Assembly: GCA_003117195.1 (NCBI GenBank)
Contig: BDSI01000031.1
Span: 905,501-969,500, forward strand
Direction: 5' to 3'
Origin: Eudorina sp. 2006-703-Eu-15
Taxonomy: Eukaryota > Chlorophyta > Chlorophyceae > Chlamydomonadales > Volvocaceae
Length of the DNA: 64,000 nucleotides
Shown here piece after piece: positions 11,969-25,600 of the stretch. The notes below the pieces were generated by a model, which searched no databases, was not told the origin of the DNA, and was given only the letters and a program-made list of their open reading frames with translations. Every line of letters starts with the position of its first letter. Position 1 is the first letter of the stretch. The position numbers and the translations under genes were made by a program.

Positions 11969-12857
11969 CTATGGCGACAGGAGTGCAGCTGACGGCTGCG
12001 GTGCTGGTCCCGCCTCTGCCTGCACACGCTGTGATGCTGGGTCCATCTGTGCTGCCGGCGGCCTTGTCAGCGACTGCATAGTAGTCATCGGTGTGCCCTC
12101 CACCACAGCTGGCGGCTGGTACGACACGGGCAGTGGCGGCGATCCGTCGGCACCCGCCTCCACTACCGGCGCTTGGTCCTCCTCAGGGATCACCGGTGCG
12201 CACGGGGATGCACGGGGAGCGGGTGCGCCACCAGTGGTGGCGCCTTCACCGACACCATTCGCCAAGCTGAGGGGCGCGGCCGTGGAAACCACCCACTCCG
12301 GCTTGGCGCGGAAAGCTTCCTGTGTGCGTGGACTGTACCAATCTGGGGTTCCGCTGAAGCTGGCAAAGTTGGGGGTGGCGCACTCCGCGGCGGGGCTGCC
12401 GCTGGCGACGGGCCCTGCTGGTTGCTGCTGCTGTGCACCACCTGCAAAGGCGGGTCGACCGCGGGCGTCACCATCCGCGGCGACACTCCCTGTGGCCGTC
12501 AGCAGGCGCGTCGTCGACTCGCTATCTGTGCGGGCCTCGCGCCGTCGCAGTTTGGAGTTGAAGGGCAGGTCATCCGCGCCAGTGTAGGATCGCGCAGCCT
12601 GGCTGTGGATGTAGCGGTCATTGAACTGCACCAGAGTCTGAATCTTGTCGACCATGACGAGGCCAATCTCGCCGATAAAGCAGATTAGGAGCAGGACGAT
12701 TGCCAGCGCCACGCCCAAGACTGTGTCGGTGCGTTTGTACAAGGCATTGGCAATGGAACGCGCCAACACGTTCCTTGGAAGCCACACCACCAGCACCGTC
12801 ACCACCAGGCTCGCCACTGAGTAGTTGGCGTACAGCGTGATGAGGAAACTGGAAAAC
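11969..12857 (-). CDS. Callose synthase copy 1, last exon and C-terminal tail
   Basis: Terminal exon of 296 codons including the stop. The first half has two or three membrane segments (LITLYANYSVASLVVTVLVV, VLGVALAIVLLLICFIGEIG) followed by VDKIQTLVQFNDRYIHSQAAR, which is nearly the same in copy 2. The remaining roughly 190 residues are low-complexity Ala/Pro/Gly/Ser-rich sequence without recognisable domains, probably a cytosolic disordered tail. It is far shorter than the equivalent tail of copy 2. Confidence 0.82.
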
Positions 12858-15800
12858 CTGCACGGGGGTTTTACATTCAGGCGGAGGGGCGGGCATGCAT
12901 TCTTACAGCGAGGAAGAGGAAGAGGATCACCGGGCCGACCATGCATGCATCGTAGCTTTGATCGACTTTAGTGACACGGGCACCAAGGGGAAGCGAGTAA
13001 TTCGAAATATATGTATGTAAATAATGTTGTTCGTCGAGGTCCGGGGGATGGGGTAAGCTGACATGTGGCACGGTGATCGACGTTGCGCATCGGTCCTTGC
13101 GCTGCCTTCTTCTGTTGGCAGCTGCGCGCAAACTCCATTTTTGGACGCTGCGACTGACACCTTGGGCGGCATCGCATCGATCCCCACGTTCTTACCTGAG
13201 GCCCCTCCTCTCCATGAACAGGCACGCAGCCGCCAGAGTTACCAACAGACCCAGAACCGCAATCTGCACCAAACCCTTGGACCAGCGCCACGCCATGGAC
13301 AGTCCCGACGTCAGGTAGGCCTTGCGGCAAGCCGAGACGCCTGCCAACAGACACCACGCCACCGCGCTGCCGCCGAACACCCACACCAGGTCGGGCAGGT
13401 CGCTGTCGAAATGCGCGCTGGACACCGCCGTGATGGCGGACAGAGAGCAGATGGCGGCGCGGGGTACGACGATGGCTAGCGTGCTCCAGAAGCGGTACCT
13501 GGGCACCTGGGCCCCAGCGTCGTCGCGCAGGGCGGAGAGCTGCGAGGCGTTCCACTCGGGCCAGCTCTCCGCCACACCGCGCGCGGCGCTGCCCGCGACC
13601 CAGGCCCTGAACTCCCGGGTGTCATGCAGCACCTGTACGGGGTGTCAAGCGAGTGGAAAACTGAGTTTGGGTGAAGGCAACACGGACTGGCGCTCTCGTG
13701 GAGACAACTTGGCAGGTTCCCTTGTTGCCGTGTATGGTGACGCGGTTTCGCCTGTTATCGATGACCCGTGGTCGGAGCTCGGAGGACCAACGACTACCAC
13801 CTGGTCGGTACCAGGCGTAGGGTATTTATTGGTGAGGACCAATGACGGATTGCGTTGCAGGACCAATGGTTGTGCGCATCATGATGTAGTACTAATGTCC
13901 GCGTTTGTGAGAGGACCGAACGTACCGCCTGCAGTTTGAAGAAGAAGGGCGTGAACCAGAAGGGCCCTGCCAGCAGCGCCGCAGCCACCAGGATCGGGCT
14001 CCACATCGCCGCGGCGGGGATGGGCATGGTGTTGCCGCCGTTGTTGCCCACCACCAGGATCAGGATCACCATCAGAAGGATGTCGGCGCCCAAGTACAGG
14101 TGGGAGCGACCGTAGTTGCAGTACACCTGTGAGCGGGAGGAAGATGCGGGCGGGGCGTATGGGTTGTAACAGCTGCCCTGCCCGCGCACAGTATCCCAGC
14201 CCCCGACAACTGTGATCTCGCAACGACTGCGGTGGCAGACCGTTGCCATGGACCCATGGGCCGCACAGAGTCGTACCTGTGTGAACGTCCGGCGCTTCAA
14301 GCTGAAGCCCCGGCCCGTCGCCACGTAGCTGGCACCGCCGAACAGCACCGCACGGCCAAGGTGGAAGGCGCTGGTCACGGACCTGGGGCGAAGCGCGTTG
14401 TCGGGGGCGAGCAACGACCAGCAGATGGGGATGGAGCCCGGGTCCGGTCCAATGAACAAAGATGAAACGCAAGGGGGAGATCGCTGAGGCAGGTCAGATA
14501 GACAGGACGACGACCCGCCGGGGCTGGAGGGAGGTTCGACATGCACGTAAGGCGTGACACGCACGTGCAACTCTCCCACGTGCAACTCTCCGCTCAACGG
14601 GTCACTGCGCCCACCAGCGCCAGCACCGGCGTGTCTGGGTGTTCAATCAAACATTGTGTTCAGCCGCCACGACCGACCTGACGATGTGGAAGAGGAGCCC
14701 GCCACCGATGAAGTGCCGCGCCAACGTGACCACGGCCACGCCCAAACCCGACTCGAGCCACGTGTTGAACAGGAAGCCCAGCAGCGGCATAGTGCCCAGC
14801 TGCAGAATCTGTATGGCACCAATCGCACTTGCGACCCTGCACATGAGACGACCAAGGCACGAACGAGGTAATGCTGTATCGTACTGGAACTTGGATCCAA
14901 GTAGGGACATTTCAAGGCGTCGGCACTCGGGAGGGTTCAACGTTTTTCAATCTAGTTACAAGACGCATACATACGGCATGATGCGACAATGGGGCAACCT
15001 GGGCCGTCTGCCTCATTCGCCCAACCTCGTTCCCTGCTGCACCTATCCATGCCCGCCCGACATACCGGCTGCCCGTCTTCCCCACGCCTCCCAGCAGCAG
15101 CAGCAGCTGCACCCATATGCCCAGCTGGATGGTGACCACCGTGAGCCAGGTGTTGATGAAGTGACCAGGCACGGTCAGGTACAGCGACATGGCGCGAAAG
15201 AAGTCCGTGTTGCTGCCCAGGAACCGCAGGTCGCGACTCATCAGCTGCTCGGCGCAGCCCTTGGAGATCTGCGATCAAAACAAACGGAGGAGCACCAGGG
15301 GAGGTCGCTTTATTTCATTTGGGGCGACGTCCGAGGGATGCCGACTGACTTTACACGGTTCATTATGAAACATGGAAATTGACGAAGTCCCAGCGCAGCA
15401 TGCTGGTCACGCTAGCTCACCTTGCCCTCGAAGCCCAGGATGGAGTCGAGGCCCATGTCGCGGCCCTTGCCCACACTGATGTACGACACGTACTTGGACA
15501 GGCCGCCCCGCTTGAGCGCGTTGTAGCCGCCAAACACGTCCTGGGTTTTACGGGTTGGATGAATGTTCGCCGGTCGGTTGTAGGCCGTCAATGTTTCATG
15601 GATGACTAACCTCCAGTACAATGTGGGACGCATTTATGACGGAGTCATATCTCACCTCGGAGACGTGCTGTACGGCATTCGCCTTGCTGACTCCTCCGCG
15701 GGTCATTATGAAAGGCCGGTGCCAGAAATCGGGGTGGCCGTAGTTGGCGCGAACAGCACCTGGGTGCGGAGGCGGGCAGCGGCAAGCCGTCGGCAGTTGG

Positions 15801-18800
15801 ATTGGTGCATGGATGCGTAGGATTGCGCCTGGGCTGAGAATGGAATTTCTTGTAGCATACGATGCGTGGGCGCTGGAGCTCATTAGCACAGCAACAGCAC
15901 AGTTTGCGACAGGTTTTCAAGTCACAACACACGCACAAAGCAATTGAATAGACAACTTGTGGTACTGCTCGCTCCTCAGTGAGCACTTACTTGGAAACGC
16001 CATCACGCGCTGGATTTGCGTCCTGCACGCACGCATACAACCGATTGCAGGGGTGGCCAGACATGTTGGCGTTTCTGACGCATTGACTGCATACATACGT
16101 CGAGCAACTTGTCTATGTGTACACTATCCACTATCCCTAAAACAAAAGCACGTGCCATGGTACCCATGCCATTCTTACAACGAACAGCACCGCGCCCTGC
16201 CATGCCATGTCACGCCGCGCACCCACCCGAATGTCCGCTCCGTGGCCGCCGCCAGGTCCGCCAGCAGCCCGCATCTGTACGAGAAGATCCACTCCGGGTA
16301 CCCCAGCGCAGCCACCTGCTGGCTCTCCCGGCCGGGACCTAGGGGCTCGAACTCGCGAGTGGTGTTGCGAAGCTTGAAGGCCTGCCGGTATATACACACG
16401 CACGCCATATTATATATATATATATTGTTTAATATGCTTTATCACCGTAAGCGCTTGCATCCTGAAGGAGCGAGCACTGTTGCACCCACGCACCTGCGCG
16501 AGCGAATTGTCCTGGTTCATGTCGATGGTCTGCAGCAGCACTCCCGGGCAGTACGGCACCGCGCTGTTCTGGTTCTCCGGCTTGCCCTCGCCCAGGATGA
16601 CACCCACGCCCGAGGCGGTGCGGTCGTAGTAGTTAACGGGCAGCTGAAGCCTGTGTGTGGGTGGGCATACCGCAGGGGGGTAGCCCGGCAAGGTGCGGAG
16701 CGCAGGAAACGTGTTCAACAAACAAGTTATGCGTGTACAGATAGACATAATAGCTTGGGGTTTCATATAATAGGAAAGACACACTGGCATGCTGTCCCGC
16801 GCCCCGTGGTTAGGTGGTTTGAATCCCGGCCGCCTCCCCGCCAGTTGATTCGGCGGGGCTGGTGTGGCTTCCAGGAGAGGCCTCACCTGTACAGGACCTC
16901 CATTTCCACGGCCTCGAGCTTGTCCAGCAGGAAGCGGCGCTGCCAGATCCGCAGCGCGACCTCCCTCTTCCCAGCAGGACCCCTACTCAGTGCGCTGCTA
17001 ATTTCGCCACGTCCGTCGTTGGCAGTCATGTCGGTATTGGCGGCAGCGTCTTGGTCAGGCAAAAGAATCGGCGACGGCCGCCTCTGTGTCCGCGTTGAGG
17101 TAAGCTCCTCTTCATCAGCATCGGGCTTCAGGGCCAACTCCAGCTCGTGCTCCAGGGGCACGGCTCGTGCGAGCACGCTGGCCTGGTGCGCCACGCAATA
17201 CTGGAAATCGGGCGCGTCAAAAAGTTTAATTTTGTCGCCGTCCTGCAATCCAGGGCAGAGAATAAATTCAATAAGAGCACGCACGCCGGGCGGAGGTTGA
17301 CAGGTACTTAGCTAGGGGTGGGGAACTGAGGGAGGCGTAACCACCTCTGTATGACCACACCACCGATTCAGGGTCAAGTGCAGAGGCATAAGCACGAGTA
17401 ACACACACAGGCCACCGCAGGTCGAGCTTACGGGCCTTACCAGCTGGGCTGCAGTCGCAGCATCCTAATTATGTATCGCCCATCGTATCCTTATCAACCC
17501 TGGTTCTAAACTGGCTCCCTGCCTGCCCGGTCCTGGCATCCATCTTCACGATTGGTTATGGCCCCGGCGTGCCGCAACGCGCAGGTGGCGTACCTGCTCA
17601 AGATACGCCACCTTCATGGCGCTGTACCGAGTTGCCAACAGCTTGATCCCGTGTGCCCGCCAGCGGTCTGCTAAGCTCTTGGATGCGGCCATTTTCGAGA
17701 ACACTTGGCTGGCCACGACCAACCCATACTTGCGGTCAAGGAGGGCGCCCAAACCCGGGGCATCTTGAACCAGCTTGGCAACGACCTCCTCCACGGAGAG
17801 ATTGTCGTTCTCCTGCAGACAGCGGTGGGGGTGGTGCGTGCGTGGCGATCACTCGAGCGCAGCGGGCTGCCAACCCCACCGATGTTACGACCGAAGATGC
17901 GTCCATAGGATCTAAGCGATAATCAAACCAACACTTTTTGAAGGTCAGCTCCAGTACTCATTGTCATTGACGTTGAGAGTACCTTCAGGATGTCGAGAAC
18001 CTTCTTTTCGGCATCAGAGCTCAGATGGAACCGCTGTCCGCCTCCCTCTGTCGGGCCAGCAGCAGCCGCCTGAGGTCCTGGCTGCGCGCGTGCCTCTGCC
18101 ACGGACTCTCCAGCGGCGTGGGCCACAGCAGTGGCGGCGGTGTTGCTTTGCAGGGCGTCGTGTACGGCCTGTAGCGCCAGTGCCGTACGGTACATGCACA
18201 TGCCGTCCACTGTACGGGCCAACACCTGGCCGCGGCAGGAGGCCCAGAGAAGCAGCTGCGCTCGCCCATCGTACAACCTGCCGCTGGGCAGGAAGTCCTC
18301 CTGTACGGACATGTACGGACATGTCGGACAGTCCGCCCCAGGGGAATCTCAGTACACATCACAGTAATCATTAGTCGCCGTCATCGTTAACATGTATGTC
18401 ATCAAGTCAGTTCTCTGGATCGACAATCGTGACTTCTGTTGCGTCTACGGGCTGCGTCTACGGGCTGCGGTCACCTGCCGTCTGCAGCACGTTTCCACTT
18501 CCCCGTCCAAAAGGCGAGCGAATCGCTGCTTGCTGCTTGACAGACAAACGGGTAACATGTGGCGTTCGTCGCGAGAGCAGGACACAAAGCGGCAGGTGCC
18601 CGGCGGGTGGCCGCGCGGGTGCCCCTGAAAGCAAAGTTTGCAGAAACGAACAGCGCGACGAAATTCGCCTGCGCCCTGCCTGCTGGCTGCAGGCGCGCAC
18701 ATCGTCCCCCCGCATACCCGGCAACCTCACCAGGGTGTAGGCCGGGCTAGCCAGGCTTCCGTCCGCCAAACGGTAGAGAGTCCGGCAGCGCTCCAGCAAG

Positions 18801-21800
18801 TTTTGGAATTCGTCCGGAAAAGTGGAGAGCAAGTACTGCAGCAAGGTGCTCGGTTTGTACTCCTCGCCATCCCTGCTGAGGTATAGGCGATCAAGGAATA
18901 AAATGCATGTTAGCTAGCTAGCTAGGATGCAGTTACGGCGATCAGTATTGCTTGCGATACTGCTGCGTGGAGCCGCCCGGGTCTGTTGCTTTCTAGCTTG
19001 TTGTGGTGACATGTTGCCTCACGCAGCATCCACCCAAACCCACTTATTAAACAGGACGTCGTCATCCGAGAGCTTGCCCTCCAGGTTCTTCGCCCCTGCC
19101 TGTTCCAGCACTGCGCGAGCATCGCAGCTGCTTAAGGCATACAGCACCGGCTCCTGCGTGAGGGTGATGACAGAGCGTGTGCCGATTATGGCGGAATTTT
19201 CAGTAAGGGGAACACCCGGTCCGGACTCGGGTCCATCTTGAACCGGTTACTACATGATGTGCGATGTAAATAAGGGGAAAGTGAGGGCCGGAACACAGGG
19301 AGTGAACGGGAGGTCCTCAACACGGGGAATGAACTGGAGGGCCGGAACACACACGCGAAAGGAATTATTGGTATATATATCTACTGTCTGTCGTGATTCA
19401 TTGTGTGGGTGTTACATGGACATGGATGCGCGGGCATTCATATTTGCAAACTACTGTGTGACATCCCGGGGCCGAAACCGCATACCTCGTAATGTGGAAT
19501 GAGTGTGGACACGGCCCTCATGGAGTCCACGCGGGGTGCGATAGGCAGCCGAGGGTTCATCAGCCCCGAGCAAAAGTCCGCCAGCAGCGACACCGCCTCC
19601 TGGCTGGAGGGCGCGGTGCCCTCGTCGTTCGACCGCAGGATGGCCAACAGCCAGGTAGACACCTGCGGATAGCGGCAGACGGACATGCGGCCAGTCGGTC
19701 ATCCTTCAACAACACCACATCGGGAAGGACGTGCAATAGTGTGACATGCATGATATGCGTGCGTGGGTGCTCGCCTAACTAATCTTCATGCAGAGCCTCC
19801 GTGCGTCACATTTGACGGACCCCTGCGTGCTGCAAGCAATTCTGTGTGTTGGGAAAGTTTTTCGTGGGCGCGTTGACTTTCAGTGACAACCTGTCTAGCT
19901 AGGCCAGCAGGAGAAATGGTTCAGGGGACAACCTTTGCTTTGTAACAGCTTGTAACCGCTACAGTACGTTGCCGTAACGGCAAGTAACTTCGCAAGTGAT
20001 GGTGAATGATGACGACCGATGACGGATGGGTTTTACGTTCCGCAGTCGGTAGCTAGGTAGGTAGGTAAGTAGGTCGGGTGCTGATATGTAGTCAATACGT
20101 ACCGCAGGACTGCTGGCTGCGTGCTTGACTACCGTTATAACGTTATACGTATGTACCTTGACAAAATCGTTGTAGTTGATGATGCGATGAGTATGTATTT
20201 TGTCCACCATCATGGAGAAGCCCATCTTCAGCTGGAATACCACATCGCGATCCTTGAAGTGCTGCCCGTCAACGACTGCCTTCATAGCTTGGGTGATGCT
20301 GACGGGCAGATCCCGTGTCTGGCGGAGGCCAAAGCAAGGAGTTGGCGAGGACGGGAGTGAATGTAGCACAAATCATCGGCAGACGTTGCATACATACATA
20401 AGGCAAGTGCGTAGGTCACACTACGGCCCCCGGCGGTCTCGAGCGCGTTGATTGGGTCCCCCGGGAGCTTTGTTCACGCCTACGATCCAAATCGCAGCTA
20501 AGCAGCAGGCAGCGCAGACCAAATTCCTTTAAATTTTTTATTTTACAGGTAGTTGCCTTGCTATATCCGAAATTGCGATGTAAATGCGGATGAACCCTCG
20601 CTCGAAGCCTCGCACCTGTGACATGCACCGGGCAACCGAATGCAACGTCTTGGAAAGCTTGTTGATAACTTCCTCGCGGCTCGGGTCCGTCAAGTGGTTT
20701 TCGGCTTGGGTCCGGTCAAACACCTGTGTGCAGTTGTGCAGTTGATTGTGTACAGGACACATACATACATACACGCAGCGAACGGACGATCGATATGAAA
20801 CATGCTGTGTGCCACATACGTACAAGCTCTATATATCATATATATCGGCCATACATTACTATTTTTTCATTATCAGATAGACTCAATCCTTGACAGACAT
20901 GCACATCCATGCATGCATGCACCGCCGCCTCCTAAACCCACCTTGCCGGCCTCCCCGAGGACGGAGACAAGCTCCACCACCTTGCCCAGCAGCTTCTTGC
21001 GCTGCTCTATGCGCTTGTATGACCAAGTCCACCATGAAATACCTGTGAACGTACTGATTTGCAGGCTGTGACTGTCAAGACCTCTGGCGGTGGCAGCCGG
21101 CGGCGCCTCCTGGATGGAAGTACGTAGTGGGGAATGCGTATGCATGAATCCCGAAAAAATAGCAGCAAAACGCTGCTAATTCAAGATGCATCGCTCGAGC
21201 GGTATGATGACAACATCATAGTATTCCGCCCAGCATCCGTCACTTACAAAACAGGCAGACACTTGGTAGGCAGACACTTGGTACGTGGACCTGGTAATTC
21301 AAACTCATTCATAAAAACATAAACTGTGCGCATGCTAGCTAGCTAGCTACGCACACGCACACCTGGCTTGGGCCGGCACCATTCGGGTCGCTCGGAACTA
21401 CCTACCGAGACGTCAGCAACCACGCCCACCGCCACCAGCAGGTGCAGCAGGCACAGGTAGGCCTCCTGGAGAACCTCAAGCTGCTCCGAGGAGGGGATGG
21501 CGCCCGTTATGACCAGCTGGGGAATTTGACCTGTTGTTGGGCGATAAAAATGTGGAGACGGCACATCGGTTAATTCACAGATCCATGGGATATCATGCAT
21601 GGTAAAAAAGGGACAAGAAGCAAGGCCGCTCGGACAAGCAGCGAAGTGGATAACGGGGTAGGTAAGGCAACCCATATATAGGTAGGCAAACCCATATAGG
21701 TAGGCAAACCCATATATAATAATAAAAAAGTATTACAAAAAATAAAACAACAAGTAGGGGTCGGCTTCCTCGAAGCCGGAAAAGGGCGGGGCCCCCTATA

Positions 21801-22638
21801 ATCCGTACAGGCCGCTTGCTTTAGAACGAAAACTCTATTACCGCGCAACAGTGTGAGAGAGTGAAAGGTTACCATTGGGGGTGTCATTGATGTTGAAGGT
21901 GGATTGGCGTGCATAGATTCACCAAGCCCAAACACGTCGGCAGCCCCGAAACCATCCTGCAGGACGCGCCGCCGGCGACGGCGGTCACCGTATCGTAACG
22001 CTAGACGCCTCTGCACTACCGCATCCGTCTGTCAAGCAGATTATCACATAGCAAGCTTGAAGCATTCTTGTTTTGCCCTGAAACTGTAGTTGTTTGGTCC
22101 GTCGGCAAGCATGCAGCCCTTCAGTTGCACGCCCGCAGCAGACGTGAACCTCTAAAGTTTGCTATCAATAGTTACATAGCAAATATAAGGCAAGAACAGG
22201 GTGCGAAAAGAGACCCGGACTTCGGCCATCGGAACTGGAGAACTCGTTGGTACTTGGTATGCTATCCCTTGGCATCTTGAAACTTTGATTCAATACATAA
22301 TGTTAAATTGTATTCATCTGGCAAAACAGAAAGGCAAATCTTGGTGTTGGTGGCATCTTGATGTTTGAACATCAGAACACTATGGAAGTTCAATTTAGCA
22401 CACGCCGCCCATTCCTAATTCAAGTATTCATCACGCGGCACCCGTTGCAACAAATATGAGCGCGAGAGGCGTTGGTTGGATGTTGACTCGGGTCCATGGG
22501 GACCGCGGAGCTTTACTTTGACCGTTTGTGCGCAAAGAATTTTTTTCAGCCAAACCAAAGTTACCTTGCAATAGAGGACAATTAATATGACAAACATAGC
22601 GAATTTGTTTAGCGGATAATGAACGTTTTGCCGTTACC

Positions 22639-22681
<43 letters not shown>

Positions 22682-25600
22682 CATGGGCAATCCTAGGGGG
22701 CGGGGCCCCCCGAACGCGCTTCGCGCTGGGGCCCCGCCCAAAAATATAACATAATATGACATATATATTAAAATTGTGCAGTTTACTTAATAATAGTACA
22801 ACAATAATGATACGACCAGCCATATACTGGGCATGGCAGGCAGGGGCGATGAGGCTATGGTCACAATCCAGTTCGCCCTGGACTACCTGATGTATACACC
22901 AAGCACTGCAATGATTTCCAGGATATGCCCTGGCATACCTGGTGTATACGCTAAGCACTAAAATGATTTTTTTAGATACATAGGGTACTAAGCTGCAATG
23001 GTAACATACAAATGGAGCTTTGATTACGCAAGTAAGCAAGTCATGAACGAACGCCCCACGTACCCACGTGCACCGCCATGGGTGGAAGATAGGTCATCTT
23101 CATCTCCTGCTGTTCTTTACCATGACGATCACCACCATGATGACGACCTGGTGAGACGACGAGAAGTCAAACAAGGAAGCAGCCATAGACGTGCAGATAG
23201 CTAGATCCGCATATGGTGCATACACGCCATGCCCAGCCAGTGGCCGGGCCCCCTCGCTCGCTTGCATGCACGTCCTATATATATATCCCTGGCGAGCGAG
23301 TTAGATAGCAGTCGTCATACGACCACTGCCACATTAGCAAGTCATTAGCTGATTCCATCGCTATGAAGGATGTAGCCGCCCGCGGCCGCGCGCCCACCCA
23401 GCTGTTCATATTCATGACATGGACCCAGCTATCCACGCACGCATCGAACTACCCACCACCAGGAGGTATGTTGATTTCCCGAATACGAATTGAAGACGGC
23501 GTTAAAGCCACCGGGGTGAACGACAGCGCCAAGGCCTCACGGTTAGACAGCAGGTCGCGGTCCCGCAAGGAGCGCACGATGGCGTTCCATAAGGGCGCCG
23601 TAACGGCAATCATCCGCTGATGAAATGGAACAAAGGGAATGAACCCAAGTCAGACGTACGTGTCCATGATAAGGGGACACACGCGTGCATACAATTATAG
23701 GTAAATTATATAAGTTATTTATGATTACCAGCCATCACTATTATTATTATTTTGCATGACTATTACCGTATGACTATTGGCATTGTTAGTATATTGTCAT
23801 TATATTATGATCAATATTGGTATTGTTATAATAACAATACCAATATTGTTATTATATTGTTTAATATTTCACAAGTATAAAAATCAGCAAGAGTATCTGC
23901 CACATCTGATTCTATTTCATTCATGATCTTCATAGCCTCTATAATAACACACGCAGACCGTCTGATTATGGCTGATTGATTGCCCCTCTTGTACGAAGGG
24001 AGCAGCCTCCGGACTTAATATTATCATTTTATTATTATTGCGATTGTTATTACTGTTGTATGTCGATCATAATATCGATTACCAGATCATCATTACTAGT
24101 CTAACCGCGCGATATATATACGCACCTCGCGGGCCTCCCAACGCGTCGTCGGAGTGTCATCAGGAGCGCGTGCCGGCGGCAGGCCGCAGAGCCGGCGCAT
24201 CAACATCCCTAAGTATGCGCCCAGCAGCTTGAATACGTTCTTAGACCGGCGAGAGACAACACGGATGTCCCACGACTGCCAGTCCCTGATGACGCTCTTC
24301 TCCATCCTGCGGTGTTCAACGATTAGCGCCGTCGCTCCGTTTCGAATGATCCGGATCATTTCATCATAGCGTGAGAATCCTGCGGGCCGCTTACACTGGC
24401 CACGCAGCTGGTCATTGTTAATGTTAGTATCGATACCTTTGCTGGGGTGGATAGCTTGCCTCCCAGACGCACCGGGCCCCAGTCAGTGCATCAGGGTGCG
24501 AGGCAGGATTGCCGATGTGTCCTACGTACGTACGTGCCGAGCAATGCGCCGTACGTAGCTACTGCTGTCCGTACTTCGCTGTTTATGCATGTACAATGAA
24601 TAGTTCACCATAAGGCATGCCGTAGCCGCCCGCCCAGCCGCACTTACTGAATAAGCAGCTTGTCCCGCATTGCCTTCTGAATGCGGTGGAAACCCGCCCT
24701 GATGTGGCGCCAGTGGCGGATGGAGCCGATGCCCTGAACCACGCCCTGCATGGCGCCCCACAGCGCCGTGGCCACGATGTACGACACGCCTGTGCTGACC
24801 AGGCTCAGCAGGAACAGCACAATCACCTGCAAGGGCACGTCGTAGAAGTTGGTATTGTGTGGGCTGCATGATAAGCGGGATTAGCATTTTTTCGTAGCTT
24901 GTAAGCTTGGCGGTCGATGCATGCACGCTCGCAGCAGGTGGTGGTGGCCCTTTCCGCAGAAGTGGACTTCCTTACTGTCGTGGTGAACATCCCTGCTGGG
25001 AACGCGCCCTGCTGGATAATACATTCGCTAAGGCCCTTGCATAATGGTCTATGCGCGAGTCATGTAACACCTATAATAATATGTACCTGTGCGCCTGCCA
25101 TCAAAGGGTCCAGGTCCACATAGACTCGTCGAGATCCGACGCGGTATGACGAGGGCAAACTGTCCGTCCTCATGATATCCCGAAGGTGCGGCCCCGCAGG
25201 TCCCACGAGAATGTAGAAGTCGATGATGAACTTAATGCCCAGCGTGACCGTCCACAACAGCGCGTTGCCCAGCAAATAGTTCAATCCCGTGCGGAGGTGC
25301 GTGGCCGGATCATACAGCGGGTTGCACGACGAGGATGCGGACGCCGTGCCCAGACGCACACGCTCCAAGACCACCCGGTAAAACTGGCGGCGAGCGTAGC
25401 CGCCGAAGGTTGACTGCCTGTGGTCATATATAGACAAACAGCGTGCATCCGAAATCACATTCCCAAGTGGATGAGATATGTCGATGGGCTCTGTCGTACC
25501 CAGTTATGTAGTACATACCATGCATGTACGTGCGGTATGTGCGGGAACATTAGGACATATGTATGTGGAGCTGGGCAGGGCGGCGAATGTCGGTCTGTGG

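Larger units (their letters stand above)
21531..23456. other. Large intron of callose synthase copy 1 with repeats
   Basis: This 1.9-kb gap between exons is AT-rich and holds a three-copy tandem repeat, two GC palindromic elements and a CA microsatellite. Copy 2 has a 69-nt exon at the equivalent place. I found no equivalent here that is in frame with good splice sites. Both flanking exons are phase 1, so direct joining keeps the reading frame. Confidence 0.55.

Noticed and set aside
21868..21976. Candidate for the missing 69-nt exon in copy 1 (frame with GFGAADVFGLGES)
   Set aside because: With the only good acceptor the required phase meets a stop codon, and the peptide does not resemble the copy 2 exon.
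22431..23039. Minus-strand open frame of 202 codons in an intron of callose synthase copy 1
   Set aside because: It runs through the CA microsatellite and GC palindrome. A CPLLQG-GTAACT end was considered for the missing exon, but no acceptor precedes it.
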